Below are positions 23,292 through 34,694 of a stretch of DNA of 41,055 nucleotides, piece by piece (the stretch's first letter is position 1; each line of letters starts with the position of its first letter). The notes beneath the pieces were generated by a model that was not told where the DNA came from, made no database searches, and saw only the letters and a list, made by a program, of their open reading frames with translations. Origin of the DNA: Anaerolinea thermophila (GTDB lineage: Bacteria; Chloroflexota; Anaerolineae; Anaerolineales; Villigracilaceae); assembly GCA_020722345.1 (NCBI GenBank), contig DYKZ01000006.1, positions 1 to 41,055 of the forward strand, written 5' to 3'. A program made the translations under genes and the position numbers.

Positions 23292-24209
23292 ATGGAACCT
23301 GCTGTCGTAGCGTCCCTGCGCGAACTGTTCGGTGAGCGGCTGAAGGAAAACGTCCCCCTGGCCGGATACACGTCGGCGCGCACCGGCGGCTCGGCAGATG
23401 CCCTGCTGGCTGTCCGCTCGGCGGACGAACTGGCGCAGGCCGTGCAGGCGCTCTGGGCGAGGAATATCCCTTTCACCCTGCTGGGCGGCGGCTCGAACGT
23501 ACTGGTCAGCGACCGCGGCGTGCGCGGCGTGGTGCTACTCAACCGGGCGCGGACGATACGCTTCGATACGAAGTCGGAGCATCCGACAGTTCACGCCGAG
23601 TCTGGCACAACGCTAAACGACATCGCCCAACGCGCTGCCCGGCTGGGGCTGAGCGGCTTTGAGTGGGCCGCCTCCGTCCCCGGGTCGCTGGGCGGGGCCG
23701 TCTATGGCAACGCCGGGGCCTTCGGCGGCGACTTGGCCGGGAACGTCATCTCGGTGGAGGTCCTGCAACGCCAGCATGGACGCCAATCCTGGCCGGTGGA
23801 GAAGATGGAGTACGGTTACCGGACCTCGAGCCTGAAGCGCGAGAGAGCGCCGATTGTCATCCTGGCAGCAACGCTGAAACTCTCCCGCGGCGACCCGGAA
23901 GCCATCCGCGCCAGAATGGCCGAAAATAATGAGCGCCGCCGCAGCACCCAGCCGCCGGGAGCGAGCATGGGCTCAATGTTCAAGAATCCGCCTGGCGACA
24001 AAGCCGGCCGTCTCATCGAGGCCGCCGGGCTGAAAGGCACCCGCATCGGTGGGGCCGAGATCAGTAGTCTGCACGCCAACTTCTTCCTCAACACCGACCA
24101 GACCCGCGCCGCCGACATGAAAGCCCTGCTCGACTTGGCGCAGAAGACAGTTTTCGAGAAGTTCGGCGTGATGCTGGAGCCAGAGATCGAGTTGGTTGGT
24201 GAGTGGTAA
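23292..24209 (+). CDS. murB: UDP-N-acetylenolpyruvoylglucosamine reductase MurB
   Basis: The 305-residue FAD enzyme has YTSARTGGSADALLA at the N-terminus, the FAD loop FTLLGGGSNVLVSDRGVRG, GLSGFEWAASVPGSLGGAVYGNAGAFGG, and the catalytic-serine motif ASMGSMFKNPPGDKAGRLI of type II MurB, followed by LHANFFLNT. It reduces the enolpyruvyl group to give UDP-MurNAc. It sits after murC and the 61-codon gene, and a 33-base gap separates it from ddl. Confidence 0.94.
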   Translation: MEPAVVASLRELFGERLKENVPLAGYTSARTGGSADALLAVRSADELAQAVQALWARNIPFTLLGGGSNVLVSDRGVRGVVLLNRARTIRFDTKSEHPTVHAESGTTLNDIAQRAARLGLSGFEWAASVPGSLGGAVYGNAGAFGGDLAGNVISVEVLQRQHGRQSWPVEKMEYGYRTSSLKRERAPIVILAATLKLSRGDPEAIRARMAENNERRRSTQPPGASMGSMFKNPPGDKAGRLIEAAGLKGTRIGGAEISSLHANFFLNTDQTRAADMKALLDLAQKTVFEKFGVMLEPEIELVGEW

Positions 24210-24242
24210 AGATTTAGAGAGAAGAGAGTAGAGAACAGTTCT

Positions 24243-25358
24243 ATGGGAAAGAAACGCATTGCAGTCATTTTTGGTGGACGATCCGGTGAGCACGAGGTCT
24301 CGTTGACCTCGGCTAGGTCAGTGCTGTCTATCCTCGACCGCGAAAAATACGAAGTCTTCGAGGTCGGCATCACACACGAAGGCGCCTGGCTGACCGGCGC
24401 GCAAGCGCGCGAGAAACTGGAAAAAGGCGACCCCGAAGGCCTGACGCCATGCACCATCCTGCCCGACCCATCCAAACCGGCTCTCTACGCTTTACGTGTT
24501 ACAGATTACGGGACTATTCTGGAGCACCTGACCGACATTGATGTCATTTTCCCCGTCCTGCACGGCACCTTTGGCGAAGACGGCACCATGCAGGGCCTGC
24601 TGGAACTGGCCGACCTGGCTTACGTGGGAGCGGGCGTCACCGGCTCCTCGGTCGGCATGGACAAAGGCGTCTTCAAGGACGTGATGCGCGCCAACAGCAT
24701 CCCGGTGGTCGAGTCGGTCCTCGTGCTGCGCAGCGAGATCGAGAAAGACATAGAAGGCGTCATCCGCCGCGCCGAAGCGCTGGCCCCCTACCCGCTCTTC
24801 GTCAAACCCGCCAACCTGGGCTCGTCGGTGGGCATCAGCAAATGCAACAACCGCTCCGACCTGGCCGAGGGCCTGATGGAAGCCGCCGCCTACGACCGGC
24901 GCATCCTGATCGAGCGCGGCGTGGAGGCACGCGAGATCGAAGTCTCGGTGCTGGGCAACGACGCCCCCGAAGCCTCCGTCCCTGGCGAGATTTTGCCGAG
25001 CCGCGAGTTCTACTCCTACGAATCCAAATACGTGGACGGCACCTCCGGCCTGCTCATCCCGGCCCCCCTCCCTGAAGAAACTGGCGCCGAGATTCGCCGC
25101 ATGGCCGTAACCGCCTACAAAGCCATTGACTGCGCCGGCATGGCGCGCGTTGACTTCTTCCTCGAAAAATCGAGCGGCAGGATCATGCTCAACGAAGTCA
25201 ATACCATCCCCGGCTTCACCAGCATCAGCATGTACCCGAGGCTCTGGGAAGCCAGCGGTCTCCCCTACGCCGCGCTGGTGGATCGTCTCATCGAACTGGC
25301 GCTGGAACGCAAAGCCGACCGGGACCGCACCGAACACCGTTTTCGGAGAACTGCATGA
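24243..25358 (+). CDS. ddl: D-alanine--D-alanine ligase
   Basis: The 371-residue ATP-grasp enzyme starts KKRIAVIFGGRSGEHEVSL and contains FPVLHGTFGEDGTMQGLLEL, VKPANLGSSVGISK and the metal-binding LNEVNTIPGFTSISMYP. It supplies D-Ala-D-Ala to MurF. The stop overlaps the ftsQ start by four bases (ATGA). The purine-rich gap before the ATG contains GAGAAGAGAG. Confidence 0.95.
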   Translation: MGKKRIAVIFGGRSGEHEVSLTSARSVLSILDREKYEVFEVGITHEGAWLTGAQAREKLEKGDPEGLTPCTILPDPSKPALYALRVTDYGTILEHLTDIDVIFPVLHGTFGEDGTMQGLLELADLAYVGAGVTGSSVGMDKGVFKDVMRANSIPVVESVLVLRSEIEKDIEGVIRRAEALAPYPLFVKPANLGSSVGISKCNNRSDLAEGLMEAAAYDRRILIERGVEAREIEVSVLGNDAPEASVPGEILPSREFYSYESKYVDGTSGLLIPAPLPEETGAEIRRMAVTAYKAIDCAGMARVDFFLEKSSGRIMLNEVNTIPGFTSISMYPRLWEASGLPYAALVDRLIELALERKADRDRTEHRFRRTA

Positions 25359-26344
25359 CCATCAAACCGACTTTCACCCGCTCCGATTTCGTCCGCCAGC
25401 GCCGCGCCAGCCGCAGCAGCGCTTCCCCCCGGACCTCGAAGCCTGCCTCCGCGACCCGGAGCGTCTACCGCACCGACTCGCTCTACCTGCCCGGCGCGCC
25501 GCGCCATAACCCGCCGGCAGCCCAGCGGGCGCGGCAGGCACGCGGGTCTGGCCGCGCCCGGCAGTACGACATCGCCTTCAGCCTGGGCGGCGCCAGCGTG
25601 CGCGCCCCGGCCATCAGCCTGCCGTACCTCGACTTCTCCAGCAGCCGCTGGGTTTCCGGTCTGCTGGCGCTTCTGCTGGCGGCGGCGCTCTTCCTGATGT
25701 GGAACTCGGGCGTGTTCACCGTCTCGGCGGCGGAGGTGGTGGGCAACCAGCGCATCGGCGTCAACGAGATCAACGCCGTGCTGGGCATGATTGGCGAACC
25801 GGTCTTCAAGGCCGTGCCGGCGCAGATCGAAGCCAACCTGCGCACGGCCTACCCCGACCTGGCAGACGTGAACGTGAAGGTGAAACTGCCCAACCACATC
25901 GTGGTGGAAGTGGTCGAGCGCGCGCCCGTCCTGGCCTGGTACCAGGACGGAGCCATGACCTGGATTGACGCCAACGGCGTGGCTTTCATGCCGCGCGGCG
26001 ATGTCCCCGGGCTGGCGCAGGTAATCGCAAACGGCGTCCCGCTCGAGGTCCAGAACGACCCGGACACGCCGCTCTACGAACAGCGTTTCATCCAGCCAGA
26101 GATGGTGCAGGTCATCGCCGGGATCGCTCCCTACGTCCCTAGCGGGATGCCGATGATCTACGACCCAAAGTACGGCATCGGCTGGCAGGACCCGCGCGGC
26201 TGGGTGGTGTACTTCGGCCAGAACACGCAGGACATCCCGGCAAAACTGACCGTCTATGCCGCCCTGGTGGATCAACTTATCAACCGCGGCATCCAGCCCA
26301 CACTCATCAGCATGGAATACCTGGATGCCCCCATCTACAAGTAG
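25355..26344 (+). CDS. ftsQ: cell-division protein FtsQ
   Basis: The 329-residue protein has a long, basic, Ser/Arg/Pro-rich cytoplasmic tail (about 95 residues), one membrane helix (WVSGLLALLLAAALFLMW) and an outer POTRA domain beginning VFTVSAAEVVGNQRIGVNEI, then the FtsQ/DivIB beta domain (KLPNHIVVEVVERAPVLAW). FtsQ links early and late divisome parts. The unusually long, disordered tail is the notable feature. It lies between ddl and ftsA, with six bases before ftsA. Confidence 0.9.
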   Translation: MTIKPTFTRSDFVRQRRASRSSASPRTSKPASATRSVYRTDSLYLPGAPRHNPPAAQRARQARGSGRARQYDIAFSLGGASVRAPAISLPYLDFSSSRWVSGLLALLLAAALFLMWNSGVFTVSAAEVVGNQRIGVNEINAVLGMIGEPVFKAVPAQIEANLRTAYPDLADVNVKVKLPNHIVVEVVERAPVLAWYQDGAMTWIDANGVAFMPRGDVPGLAQVIANGVPLEVQNDPDTPLYEQRFIQPEMVQVIAGIAPYVPSGMPMIYDPKYGIGWQDPRGWVVYFGQNTQDIPAKLTVYAALVDQLINRGIQPTLISMEYLDAPIYK

Positions 26345-26350
26345 CGACCT

Positions 26351-27583
26351 ATGGACGAAATTGTCGTTGGAATTGACGTTGGCACCACAAAAATCTGCAC
26401 CCTGGTAGGGCGGCTGGAGGAGGAAGCCATCCGCATCCTGGGCGTGGGCATCGAGCCGTCGGAGGGCATCAAGAAGGGCGTCATCGTGGACCTGGCAGCG
26501 GCTTCCGATTCGATCAATCGCTCGGTGCGCAAGGCCGAACAGACTTCGGGCGTGGAGATCACCGGCGCGCTGGTCAGCCTGGCCGGGGCGCACGTCTCGT
26601 CCATCAACAGCCGCGGCGTGGTGGCCGTGGCCGGCGATGCGATTGACGACATTGACGTGGAGCGCGCCATGGACGCCGCCCGCGCCGTTGCTATCCCGCA
26701 CAACCGCGAGATCATCCACATCGTCCCGCGCGGCTACATGGTGGACGGGCAGGACGGCATCAGCACGCCGATCGGCATGCACGGCTACCGGCTGGAGGTG
26801 GAGACGCATATCATCACCGCCGCCCAGGCCACCGCCGAGAACTTGCGCGAATGCGTGGGCGCGGCCGGCGTGGAGGTGCTGCATTTCATCTTGAACCCGC
26901 TGGCCTCCGGCGAGGTGGTGCTGACCGACACCGAGCGCAACATGGGCGTGGTGGTCTGCGACATCGGCGGCGGGACGACCGATCTGGCCATCTACGTGGA
27001 TGGTCACGTCTGGCATACGATGGTGCTGGCGGTGGGCGGAAACCATATCACCAACGACATCGCCACCGGTCTGCGCCTGCCGCTCGGTCAGGCCGAGGAG
27101 ATCAAGAAGAAGCATGGTTTTGCGCTCAGGTCTGGCGTAGGCGCCGAAGAATATTTCACGGTCAAGGCGTTCGGCGAGGAACAGCCTGTGGAATTCAACC
27201 GGCAGGACCTGGCCTACGTGATCGAGTCGCGGGTCGAAGAAATTTTCCAATTAACCTTGCAAGAAATCAAACGTTCCGGGTATGATGGGCTACTACCGGC
27301 AGGCATGGTTCTCACCGGCGGTACGAGCGCTTTGCCCGGCATTCGTAACCTGGCGTCGCAAGTGCTCGGCCTGCCCGTACGTACAGCCCAGCCGGAGAAC
27401 CTGGTCGGTCTCGTTGACCAGTTGAAGGACCCTGCATATTCCACCAGCGTCGGCCTGCTCCATTGGGCTGCCGCCCTTACAGAAGAAGATTTCCGCCCGG
27501 CGCGCGGCAGTTCGAGACGCGCCGGCAAGGAACGGGTCAACCTCGACCCGGTCAAGAACTGGCTGAAGCGATTGCTGCCGTAA
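26351..27583 (+). CDS. ftsA: cell-division actin-like ATPase FtsA
   Basis: The 410-residue actin-fold ATPase starts [16 protein letters not shown] (phosphate 1), has the SHS2/1C region with [12 protein letters not shown]-like sequence near 88-95, phosphate 2 as [15 protein letters not shown], and the adenosine motif [14 protein letters not shown]. It tethers FtsZ to the membrane; the C-terminus ending [12 protein letters not shown] is the expected amphipathic membrane-targeting helix. A 56-base gap leads to ftsZ. Confidence 0.95.
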   Translation: MDEIVVGIDVGTTKICTLVGRLEEEAIRILGVGIEPSEGIKKGVIVDLAAASDSINRSVRKAEQTSGVEITGALVSLAGAHVSSINSRGVVAVAGDAIDDIDVERAMDAARAVAIPHNREIIHIVPRGYMVDGQDGISTPIGMHGYRLEVETHIITAAQATAENLRECVGAAGVEVLHFILNPLASGEVVLTDTERNMGVVVCDIGGGTTDLAIYVDGHVWHTMVLAVGGNHITNDIATGLRLPLGQAEEIKKKHGFALRSGVGAEEYFTVKAFGEEQPVEFNRQDLAYVIESRVEEIFQLTLQEIKRSGYDGLLPAGMVLTGGTSALPGIRNLASQVLGLPVRTAQPENLVGLVDQLKDPAYSTSVGLLHWAAALTEEDFRPARGSSRRAGKERVNLDPVKNWLKRLLP

Positions 27584-27639
27584 GCCGCACATCAATCGGT
27601 ATCCTATCCATCAACTCCACTTATTGCAAGGAGGAACAA

Positions 27640-28776
27640 ATGGACGCTCGCAAAAACCAAGCAGAATCATTTGCCCGCATCAAGGTCGTCGGCGTTGGCG
27701 GCGGCGGCGTGAACGCCGTCAACCGGATGATCGAGGAAGGTATCCACGGCGTGGAATTCATCGGCGTCAACACCGACGCCCAAGCGCTGATGCTTTCCAA
27801 GGCACCCACCCGCGTGCGCATCGGCGAGAAACTGACGCGCGGCCTCGGTTCCGGCGGGAACCCGGAAATCGGGCGCAAGGCCGCCGAGGAATCGGCGGAG
27901 GATCTGTACAACGTGCTCAAGGGCGCGGACATGGTCTTCATCACCGCCGGACTGGGCGGCGGCACCGGCACCGGCGCGGCGCCTATCGTAGCGCAGGCGG
28001 CCAGGGAACTCGGCGCGCTGACCATCGGCGTGGTGACGCGGCCCTTCACCTTCGAAGGCAACAAGCGCATGCAGAATGCCGAGGAAGGCATGCAGAAGTT
28101 GAAGGAACAGTCCGACACACTGATCGTCATCCCCAACGACCGCCTGCTCCAGATTATGGACAAACGCTCCAGCCTCAACGATTCCTTCAAAATGGCCGAC
28201 GACGTGCTGCGCCAGGGCATTCAGGGCATCTCTGAACTCATCACCATACCTGGGCTGATCAACCTGGATTTCGCCGACGTGAAGACAATCATGTCGGAAG
28301 GCGGCGCGGCGCTGATGGCGGTCGGCAGGGCTTCCGGCGAGGAGCGCGCCCGTGTCGCCGCCGAGCAGGCCATCTCCAGCCAGTTGCTGGACATCACCAT
28401 TGACGGGGCGCGCGGCGTCCTGTTCAATGTGACCGGCGGCCCGTCGCTGACCCTGTTCGAGGTCAACCAGGCTGCGGCGCTGATCCGCGAGACCGCCCAC
28501 CCGGACGTGAACCTGATCTTCGGGGCGGTCATTGACCCGGATATGGGCGACGAGATCCGCATCACGGTCATCGCCACCGGTTTCGAGCGCACCGGCCTGC
28601 CGCGCCGGGTGGTGCAGCCGGTGCGTCCGTCGCTCCAGCCGCGTCCCGCCGAACACGGCCCGGAGCCGGTCAGTGTGGAGGCGCAGCGGGCCCCCTCCCA
28701 GAGCGCCGAGTTCAAGCCGAAAACCTTCAACACCGAAGACTTGGATATCCCCACCTTCCTGCGCAACCGCAAGTAA
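27640..28776 (+). CDS. ftsZ: cell-division tubulin homologue FtsZ
   Basis: The 378-residue GTPase starts at an ATG preceded by AAGGAGGAAC, so the longer upstream frame is rejected. It has [14 protein letters not shown], the GTP-binding GGGTGTG at 106-112 and the T7 loop [12 protein letters not shown] linker rich in Pro and Gln follows, then the conserved tail [12 protein letters not shown] that binds FtsA. It polymerises at mid-cell as the division ring. It is the last gene of the cluster, before the hairpin at 28852. Confidence 0.97.
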   Translation: MDARKNQAESFARIKVVGVGGGGVNAVNRMIEEGIHGVEFIGVNTDAQALMLSKAPTRVRIGEKLTRGLGSGGNPEIGRKAAEESAEDLYNVLKGADMVFITAGLGGGTGTGAAPIVAQAARELGALTIGVVTRPFTFEGNKRMQNAEEGMQKLKEQSDTLIVIPNDRLLQIMDKRSSLNDSFKMADDVLRQGIQGISELITIPGLINLDFADVKTIMSEGGAALMAVGRASGEERARVAAEQAISSQLLDITIDGARGVLFNVTGGPSLTLFEVNQAAALIRETAHPDVNLIFGAVIDPDMGDEIRITVIATGFERTGLPRRVVQPVRPSLQPRPAEHGPEPVSVEAQRAPSQSAEFKPKTFNTEDLDIPTFLRNRK

Positions 28777-28851
28777 GCCGGCGCGGCTGCCGAAGGCGGG
28801 CGCAGGGACCCTGACGCCCTGCAAGAGCGCGTGTTCCTCCTCCAAAAAATT

Positions 28852-28890
28852 GCAGGGGCAGTCTTGCTGGCTGCTCCTGCTTTTTATTTT
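28852..28890 (+). terminator. terminator of the dcw operon, probably bidirectional
   Basis: GCAGGGGCAG and CTGCTCCTGC pair over ten bases (one G-T) around a nine-base loop, followed by TTTTTATTTT on the plus strand. On the minus strand the same stem is followed by a T-run (AAAAAA at 28844-28849), so it can also end the convergent gene at 28884. Confidence 0.8.
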
Positions 28891-29333
28891 CTGACTCGAA
28901 CCTGACGAGGATCCAGAAGCAGTTCCACCCTCGCCCCATACCTGATTCCCTCAATAAATTCTGCCAGCGCCTCCACCAGCGACGGGTTCTGGAAGTGGCG
29001 AATTTTTGTCTCTGGGTGGGGATAGTAAACCATACCCTCGTATTCCCGCCCCTTGAAGCGGATCTTGCAGGGCGAGAAGGAAAACGTTTCCGGTGGGTGC
29101 AAATCTGTCCATTCCACAAGGGAAAAAGTGTACTTCGGCCTGACCATTTCGAATTTCAAGGGGGCGATGCTGATATTCAGTGTGCCGAGATAGAATCGTT
29201 CCAGGTTGAGGCCGAGGGCTTCGAAATACGGCTTCTGCTTTTCCAGCGCGCCGTAAGGATACGCCTGCGAAGGCGCCGAGGCAACGCGGTGTCCCTCCAC
29301 GATAACGCCGCGGACAATTTGCCAACCTCTCAT
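28884..29333 (-). CDS. hypothetical protein, possibly riboflavin-kinase-like
   Basis: The 149-residue protein starts MRGWQIVRGVIVEGHRVAS; this ATG is chosen over the one at 29471 because GGAGGA lies five bases upstream. It contains FEALGLNLERFYLGTLNISI, similar to the F-x-x-x-L-G and P-G-T-L-N-I/L pattern of archaeal-type CTP-dependent riboflavin kinases (cradle-loop barrel). The rest (KFEMVRPKYTFSLVEWTDLH) is not recognised. It converges on ftsZ and shares its terminator. Function remains open. Confidence 0.65.
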   Translation of the reverse strand: MRGWQIVRGVIVEGHRVASAPSQAYPYGALEKQKPYFEALGLNLERFYLGTLNISIAPLKFEMVRPKYTFSLVEWTDLHPPETFSFSPCKIRFKGREYEGMVYYPHPETKIRHFQNPSLVEALAEFIEGIRYGARVELLLDPRQVRVRK

Positions 29334-29471
29334 TGCTCCTCCATCCAGCACACCTTGTTTATCTCTGTTCGTCCCGGGTTCAGGAAGCGTCTCCAGATTG
29401 CCCGCAGGAAAGGATCCGGCGGGTGGGCATTCGTTGTCAAGCCAGAATTGTAGCAGATCCTCCCCGGCCAT

Positions 29472-29707
29472 TACCTGGGCAATACCATCCAGGAGGGGAC
29501 GATCCGGCTGGAAGCACTGTTACGCTAGAAACAGGAGGCCGATTCCTGGCGTCAATTCTCTTCAGAACCGGCCGGCAATCAGATTGTAAGCAAACCGCAT
29601 TGGACTGGCGCTTTTCCACATTCAGGTCACTTCTCGGCGCAGTATAATGTCTTTGGGAACGATCTTGGCTTCTTAGCCGCAGGCTCCGCCCTGCCCATCA
29701 ACCAGTT
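29472..29707. other. non-coding gap with a possible promoter
   Basis: No gene is supported here; with the untranslated start of the minus-strand gene, the gap between start codons is 374 bases. TATAAT at 29643-29648 is a plausible -10 for the glycosyltransferase gene on the plus strand, 59 bases before its ATG. The sequence 16 bases upstream (TTCAGG) is a poor -35. Confidence 0.4.
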
Positions 29708-30661
29708 ATGGAACAACGCCTCATGTTACCGAAATGTTCGCTCGTTATCCGCGCCTTCAACGAGGAAATGCACATCGGGCGGCTGCTGGAGGGGGTGCGC
29801 CGCCAGAGCGTGCAGGATGTGGAAGTCATCCTGGTGGACTCGGGCTCTACCGACGCAACAGCCCCGATTGCTGCGCAGTACGGGGCGCGAGTGGTACATA
29901 TCCCCCCGGCAGACTTCACCTTCGGGCGTTCCCTGAACCTAGGGCTGGCCGCCGCGACCTGCGATCTGGTCGCCATTGCCAGCGCCCACGTCTATCCGGT
30001 CTATCCCGACTGGCTGGAGAGCCTGCTGGCCCCCTTCGCAGACCCGGCGGTGGGTCTCACCTACGGCAAGCAGCGCGGCGACGAGAACTCGAAATTCTCC
30101 GAGCACCAGATCTTCGCCCGGTGGTTCCCCGACCAGCCACAACCGCGACAGGGACATGCTTTCTGCAACAATGCCAACGCCGCCATCCGGCGTTCGCTCT
30201 GGGAACAACATCCATATGATGAGACGCTGACCGGGCTGGAGGATCTGGCCTGGGCCAAATGGGCGCAGGAACAAGGCCACGCCATTGCCTATGTGCCAGA
30301 AGCGGAGGTGGTGCACGTTCACAACGAGACGCCGCGCGGCGTGCTGAACCGTTACCGGCGCGAAGGGATGGCTTTCAAGCGCATTTACCCTGAGGCGCAT
30401 TTCAGCCTCTACGACTTTGCCCGCAACCTGCTTGCCAGCATTGGCTTCGACCTGCTACACGCCGCCCGCGCCCGCCGCTTGTGGCGCAGTTGGCCAAGCA
30501 TCTTCTGGTTCCGGGCAGCACAGTTCTGGGGTACGTACCAGGGTTACCGGCACTCCAGCCTGGTAACTCCCGACCTGCGCCAGACGTTTTACTACCATGT
30601 GGGATGGGAGAAAACTACATCAGCCAAACGGGATGTGGAGCCGATTCAGTATAAAGGATAG
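29708..30661 (+). CDS. family 2 glycosyltransferase
   Basis: The 317-residue GT-A enzyme starts CSLVIRAFNEEMHIGRLLEG and has the nucleotide-sugar strand VEVILVDSGSTDAT. The expected DxD-type metal site is atypical here (IASAHVYP). Then come GHAFCNNANAAIRRSLW and LTGLEDLAWAKWAQEQG, the acceptor/catalytic ED region. It resembles rhamnosyltransferase-type GT2 proteins that build surface polysaccharide or glycolipid. Donor and acceptor are unknown. ATG 29723 is an alternative start. It converges on leuS. Confidence 0.88.
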   Translation: MEQRLMLPKCSLVIRAFNEEMHIGRLLEGVRRQSVQDVEVILVDSGSTDATAPIAAQYGARVVHIPPADFTFGRSLNLGLAAATCDLVAIASAHVYPVYPDWLESLLAPFADPAVGLTYGKQRGDENSKFSEHQIFARWFPDQPQPRQGHAFCNNANAAIRRSLWEQHPYDETLTGLEDLAWAKWAQEQGHAIAYVPEAEVVHVHNETPRGVLNRYRREGMAFKRIYPEAHFSLYDFARNLLASIGFDLLHAARARRLWRSWPSIFWFRAAQFWGTYQGYRHSSLVTPDLRQTFYYHVGWEKTTSAKRDVEPIQYKG

Positions 30662-30714
30662 AGGGCCAACTACAGGAGCCCGTCATGTCAATTGTGATCT
30701 TGCGCTTGCCGAAC

Positions 30715-30752
30715 AAAAAAACTGCGACGCACGCTGCAGGTGCGTCGCAGTT
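30715..30752 (-). terminator. intrinsic terminator of leuS
   Basis: AACTGCGACGCAC (30720-30732) and its exact complement (30740-30752) form a 13-bp stem with a seven-base loop. On the minus strand it is followed by a run of T (A-run at 30715-30721). It begins four bases after the leuS stop codon. Confidence 0.88.
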
Positions 30753-30755
30753 CTG

Positions 30756-33215
<2,460 letters not shown>

Positions 33216-33246
33216 TTTTGCCTCGGATGATAGTCTATGGTCTAGA

Positions 33247-33550
33247 ACAAAAAATCCCTTCATCCACTCAGGGACGAAGGGGCTGGCCTCCGCGGTACCA
33301 CCCGGATTATGGAGACTAATAGTCGCCAGTCTGATGATCTATCAGACGCCATACGATTCGCCTCCATCGCTCGTTCGCGCTAACGGGCTTACCCGGCGCC
33401 GACTACTCTTTATTTTCACCGGCGCAGTCTGTCCTTGCGGACGGCAGGCGAGTTCGGCCTGGGCGCTCCCGTTCGCGCCGCGAAGGGCTTCCACCTCGCT
33501 CTCCCTTCTCGCTGACGGGATGACCTACTACTCCTGCTATGACCTTGATG
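33247..33550 (-). promoter_or_regulatory. T-box riboswitch controlling leuS
   Basis: On the minus strand the canonical T-box GGGTGGTACCGCGG lies at 33303-33290. The terminator stem CCCTTCGTCC/GGATGAAGGG plus six T follows at 33281-33249. Upstream are a stem-I-like part (GAGGTGGAAGCCC) and CCGGGTAAGCCCGTTAGCG. A CTC triplet at 33452-33450, in GAACTCGCC, is a good candidate specifier codon and means leucine, matching the gene. Uncharged tRNA would pair with specifier and T-box, favour the antiterminator and allow leuS transcription. The 5' boundary is approximate. Confidence 0.88.
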
Positions 33551-33564
33551 TCTCGTATATCACA

Positions 33565-33603
33565 AGCGGTCAGCGTTTTCAGGCAATACTGATGCTGACC
33601 GCT
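33565..33603. repeat. 10-bp inverted repeat between tRNA genes and the leuS leader
   Basis: AGCGGTCAGC (33565-33574) and its complement (33594-33603) bracket 19 bases. On the minus strand it follows tRNA-Ala(GGC) and could end that transcript, but there is no T-run. It also overlaps a possible leuS promoter (TTGCCT at 33586-33581 with a weak -10 near 33561), so it might be an operator. Confidence 0.45.
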
Positions 33604-33607
33604 TTAG

Positions 33608-33680
33608 TGGACCCAGCGAGATTCGAACTCGCGACCTTCTCAATGCCATTGAGACGCGCTCCCAACTGCGCTATGGGCCC
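33608..33680 (-). tRNA. tRNA-Ala (anticodon GGC)
   Basis: The 73-base cloverleaf has acceptor GGGCCCA/TGGGTCC, D stem GCGC/GCGC, anticodon stem TCTCA/TGAGA with loop ATGGCAT, and T stem GCGAG/CTCGC with TTCGAAT. The anticodon GGC reads GCC/GCU alanine codons. CCA is not encoded. It follows the CGC isoacceptor by 81 bases in the same direction. Confidence 0.96.
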
Positions 33681-33684
33681 ATAA

Positions 33685-33740
33685 TGATTGCTGATTGTTA
33701 ATTGAGGATCGTTGATTGTCAAGTAGAAAATCAGCAATCA
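33685..33740. repeat. 12-bp inverted repeat in the tRNA spacer
   Basis: TGATTGCTGATT (33685-33696) and its exact complement (33729-33740) lie in the AT-rich space between the two tRNA-Ala genes. The rest is made of TGATT/TTGATTG-type simple sequence. It may fold in the tRNA precursor; no other role is visible. Confidence 0.55.
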
Positions 33741-33761
33741 GAAATCGGCAATCATCAACCC

Positions 33762-33837
33762 TGGTGGACCTGAGGGGATTCGAACCCCTGACCTCCTCAG
33801 TGCGATTGAGGCGCGCTCCCAACTGCGCTACAGGCCC
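33762..33837 (-). tRNA. tRNA-Ala (anticodon CGC), CCA encoded
   Basis: The cloverleaf has acceptor GGGCCTG/CAGGTCC, D stem GCGC/GCGC, anticodon stem CCTCA/TGAGG with loop ATCGCAC, and T stem AGGGG/CCCCT. The anticodon CGC reads GCG. The last three bases, 33764-33762, encode the CCA end. It is the first gene behind the promoter at 33861-33889. Confidence 0.96.
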
Positions 33838-33860
33838 GCTCCGTTCGTAGGGCGACGGCT

Positions 33861-33889
33861 ATTCTACCTGACAGGGAGGGGAATGTCAA
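33861..33889 (-). promoter_or_regulatory. consensus sigma70 promoter for the tRNA-Ala genes
   Basis: On the minus strand TTGACA (33889-33884), a 17-base spacer and TAGAAT (33866-33861) form a near-perfect promoter. The start would fall near 33854, about 17 bases before the first tRNA. Confidence 0.88.
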
Positions 33890-33946
33890 GCAACGCGCGG
33901 ATGGATTTGGCTGTAAAATAGACGCATTCCAATTCGAGGAACCCCT

Positions 33947-34654
33947 ATGGCCGAAACCACCCCGCCTCCTGTCTACCGCATTACCGACCTGCCGGAGATT
34001 GACCGCCCGCGCGAGAGGCTGGAGAAACTTGGCGCGCAGTCCCTGGCGAACGCCGAATTGATCGCCATCCTGCTGCGCGTTGGCGTGCCGGGCGAAAACG
34101 CCGTCCAGGTGGGGCAGCGCCTGTTGCAAAGATTCGGCGGCATCTCTGGCCTGCACCGCGCCCCCTTTGATGAATTGCTCCACGAACACGGCATCGGCGA
34201 GGCAAAAGCCGCCCAGATCAAGGCCGCCATCGAACTGGGCCGCCGGCTGGCGCTCGAAGCCCCGGAGGAGCGCCCCACCATCAACAGCCCCGCCGACGCG
34301 GCCGCGCTGGTGGCCTACGAGATGTCTGCCCTGGAACAGGAGCATCTGCGCGTTATCCTGCTCGACACGCGCAACCATGTGCTGGATGTTGTCGAGGTGT
34401 ACAAGGGTTCGGTCAATTCCTCGCAGGTGCACGTGGGAGAACTTTTCAAGTCCGCCATCCGGCGCAACGCCTCGGCCATCATCGTTGCTCACAACCACCC
34501 CAGCGGTGACCCGACCCCTAGCCCAGACGACGTGGCCGTCACCCGCGCCATCGTCCAGGCCGGGAAACTGCTCAGCGTGGACGTGCTCGACCACATCGTC
34601 ATCGGCCAGGGGCGCTGGCTCTCGTTAAAGGAACGCGGCCTGGGGTTCATGTAA
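33947..34654 (+). CDS. radC: RadC family JAB/MPN-domain protein
   Basis: The 235-residue protein has an N-terminal helix-hairpin-helix region ([21 protein letters not shown]) and a C-terminal JAB metalloprotease-like domain with [14 protein letters not shown]: His182, His184 and the Asp near 195 match the JAMM metal site. RadC was once linked to DNA repair; its real role is unsettled. GAGGA lies six bases before the ATG, and TAAAAT at 33914-33919 is a likely -10. It diverges from the tRNA genes. Confidence 0.93.
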   Translation: MAETTPPPVYRITDLPEIDRPRERLEKLGAQSLANAELIAILLRVGVPGENAVQVGQRLLQRFGGISGLHRAPFDELLHEHGIGEAKAAQIKAAIELGRRLALEAPEERPTINSPADAAALVAYEMSALEQEHLRVILLDTRNHVLDVVEVYKGSVNSSQVHVGELFKSAIRRNASAIIVAHNHPSGDPTPSPDDVAVTRAIVQAGKLLSVDVLDHIVIGQGRWLSLKERGLGFM

Positions 34655-34694
34655 GGGGGCGGTCCCGGCCCGTGCTAAGGAGAAGGGAAATTTC

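Noticed and set aside
25265-27250. 661-codon minus-strand ORF opposite ftsQ and ftsA
   Set aside because: It is an antisense shadow of two conserved division genes, with low-complexity His/Asp/Val-rich translation.
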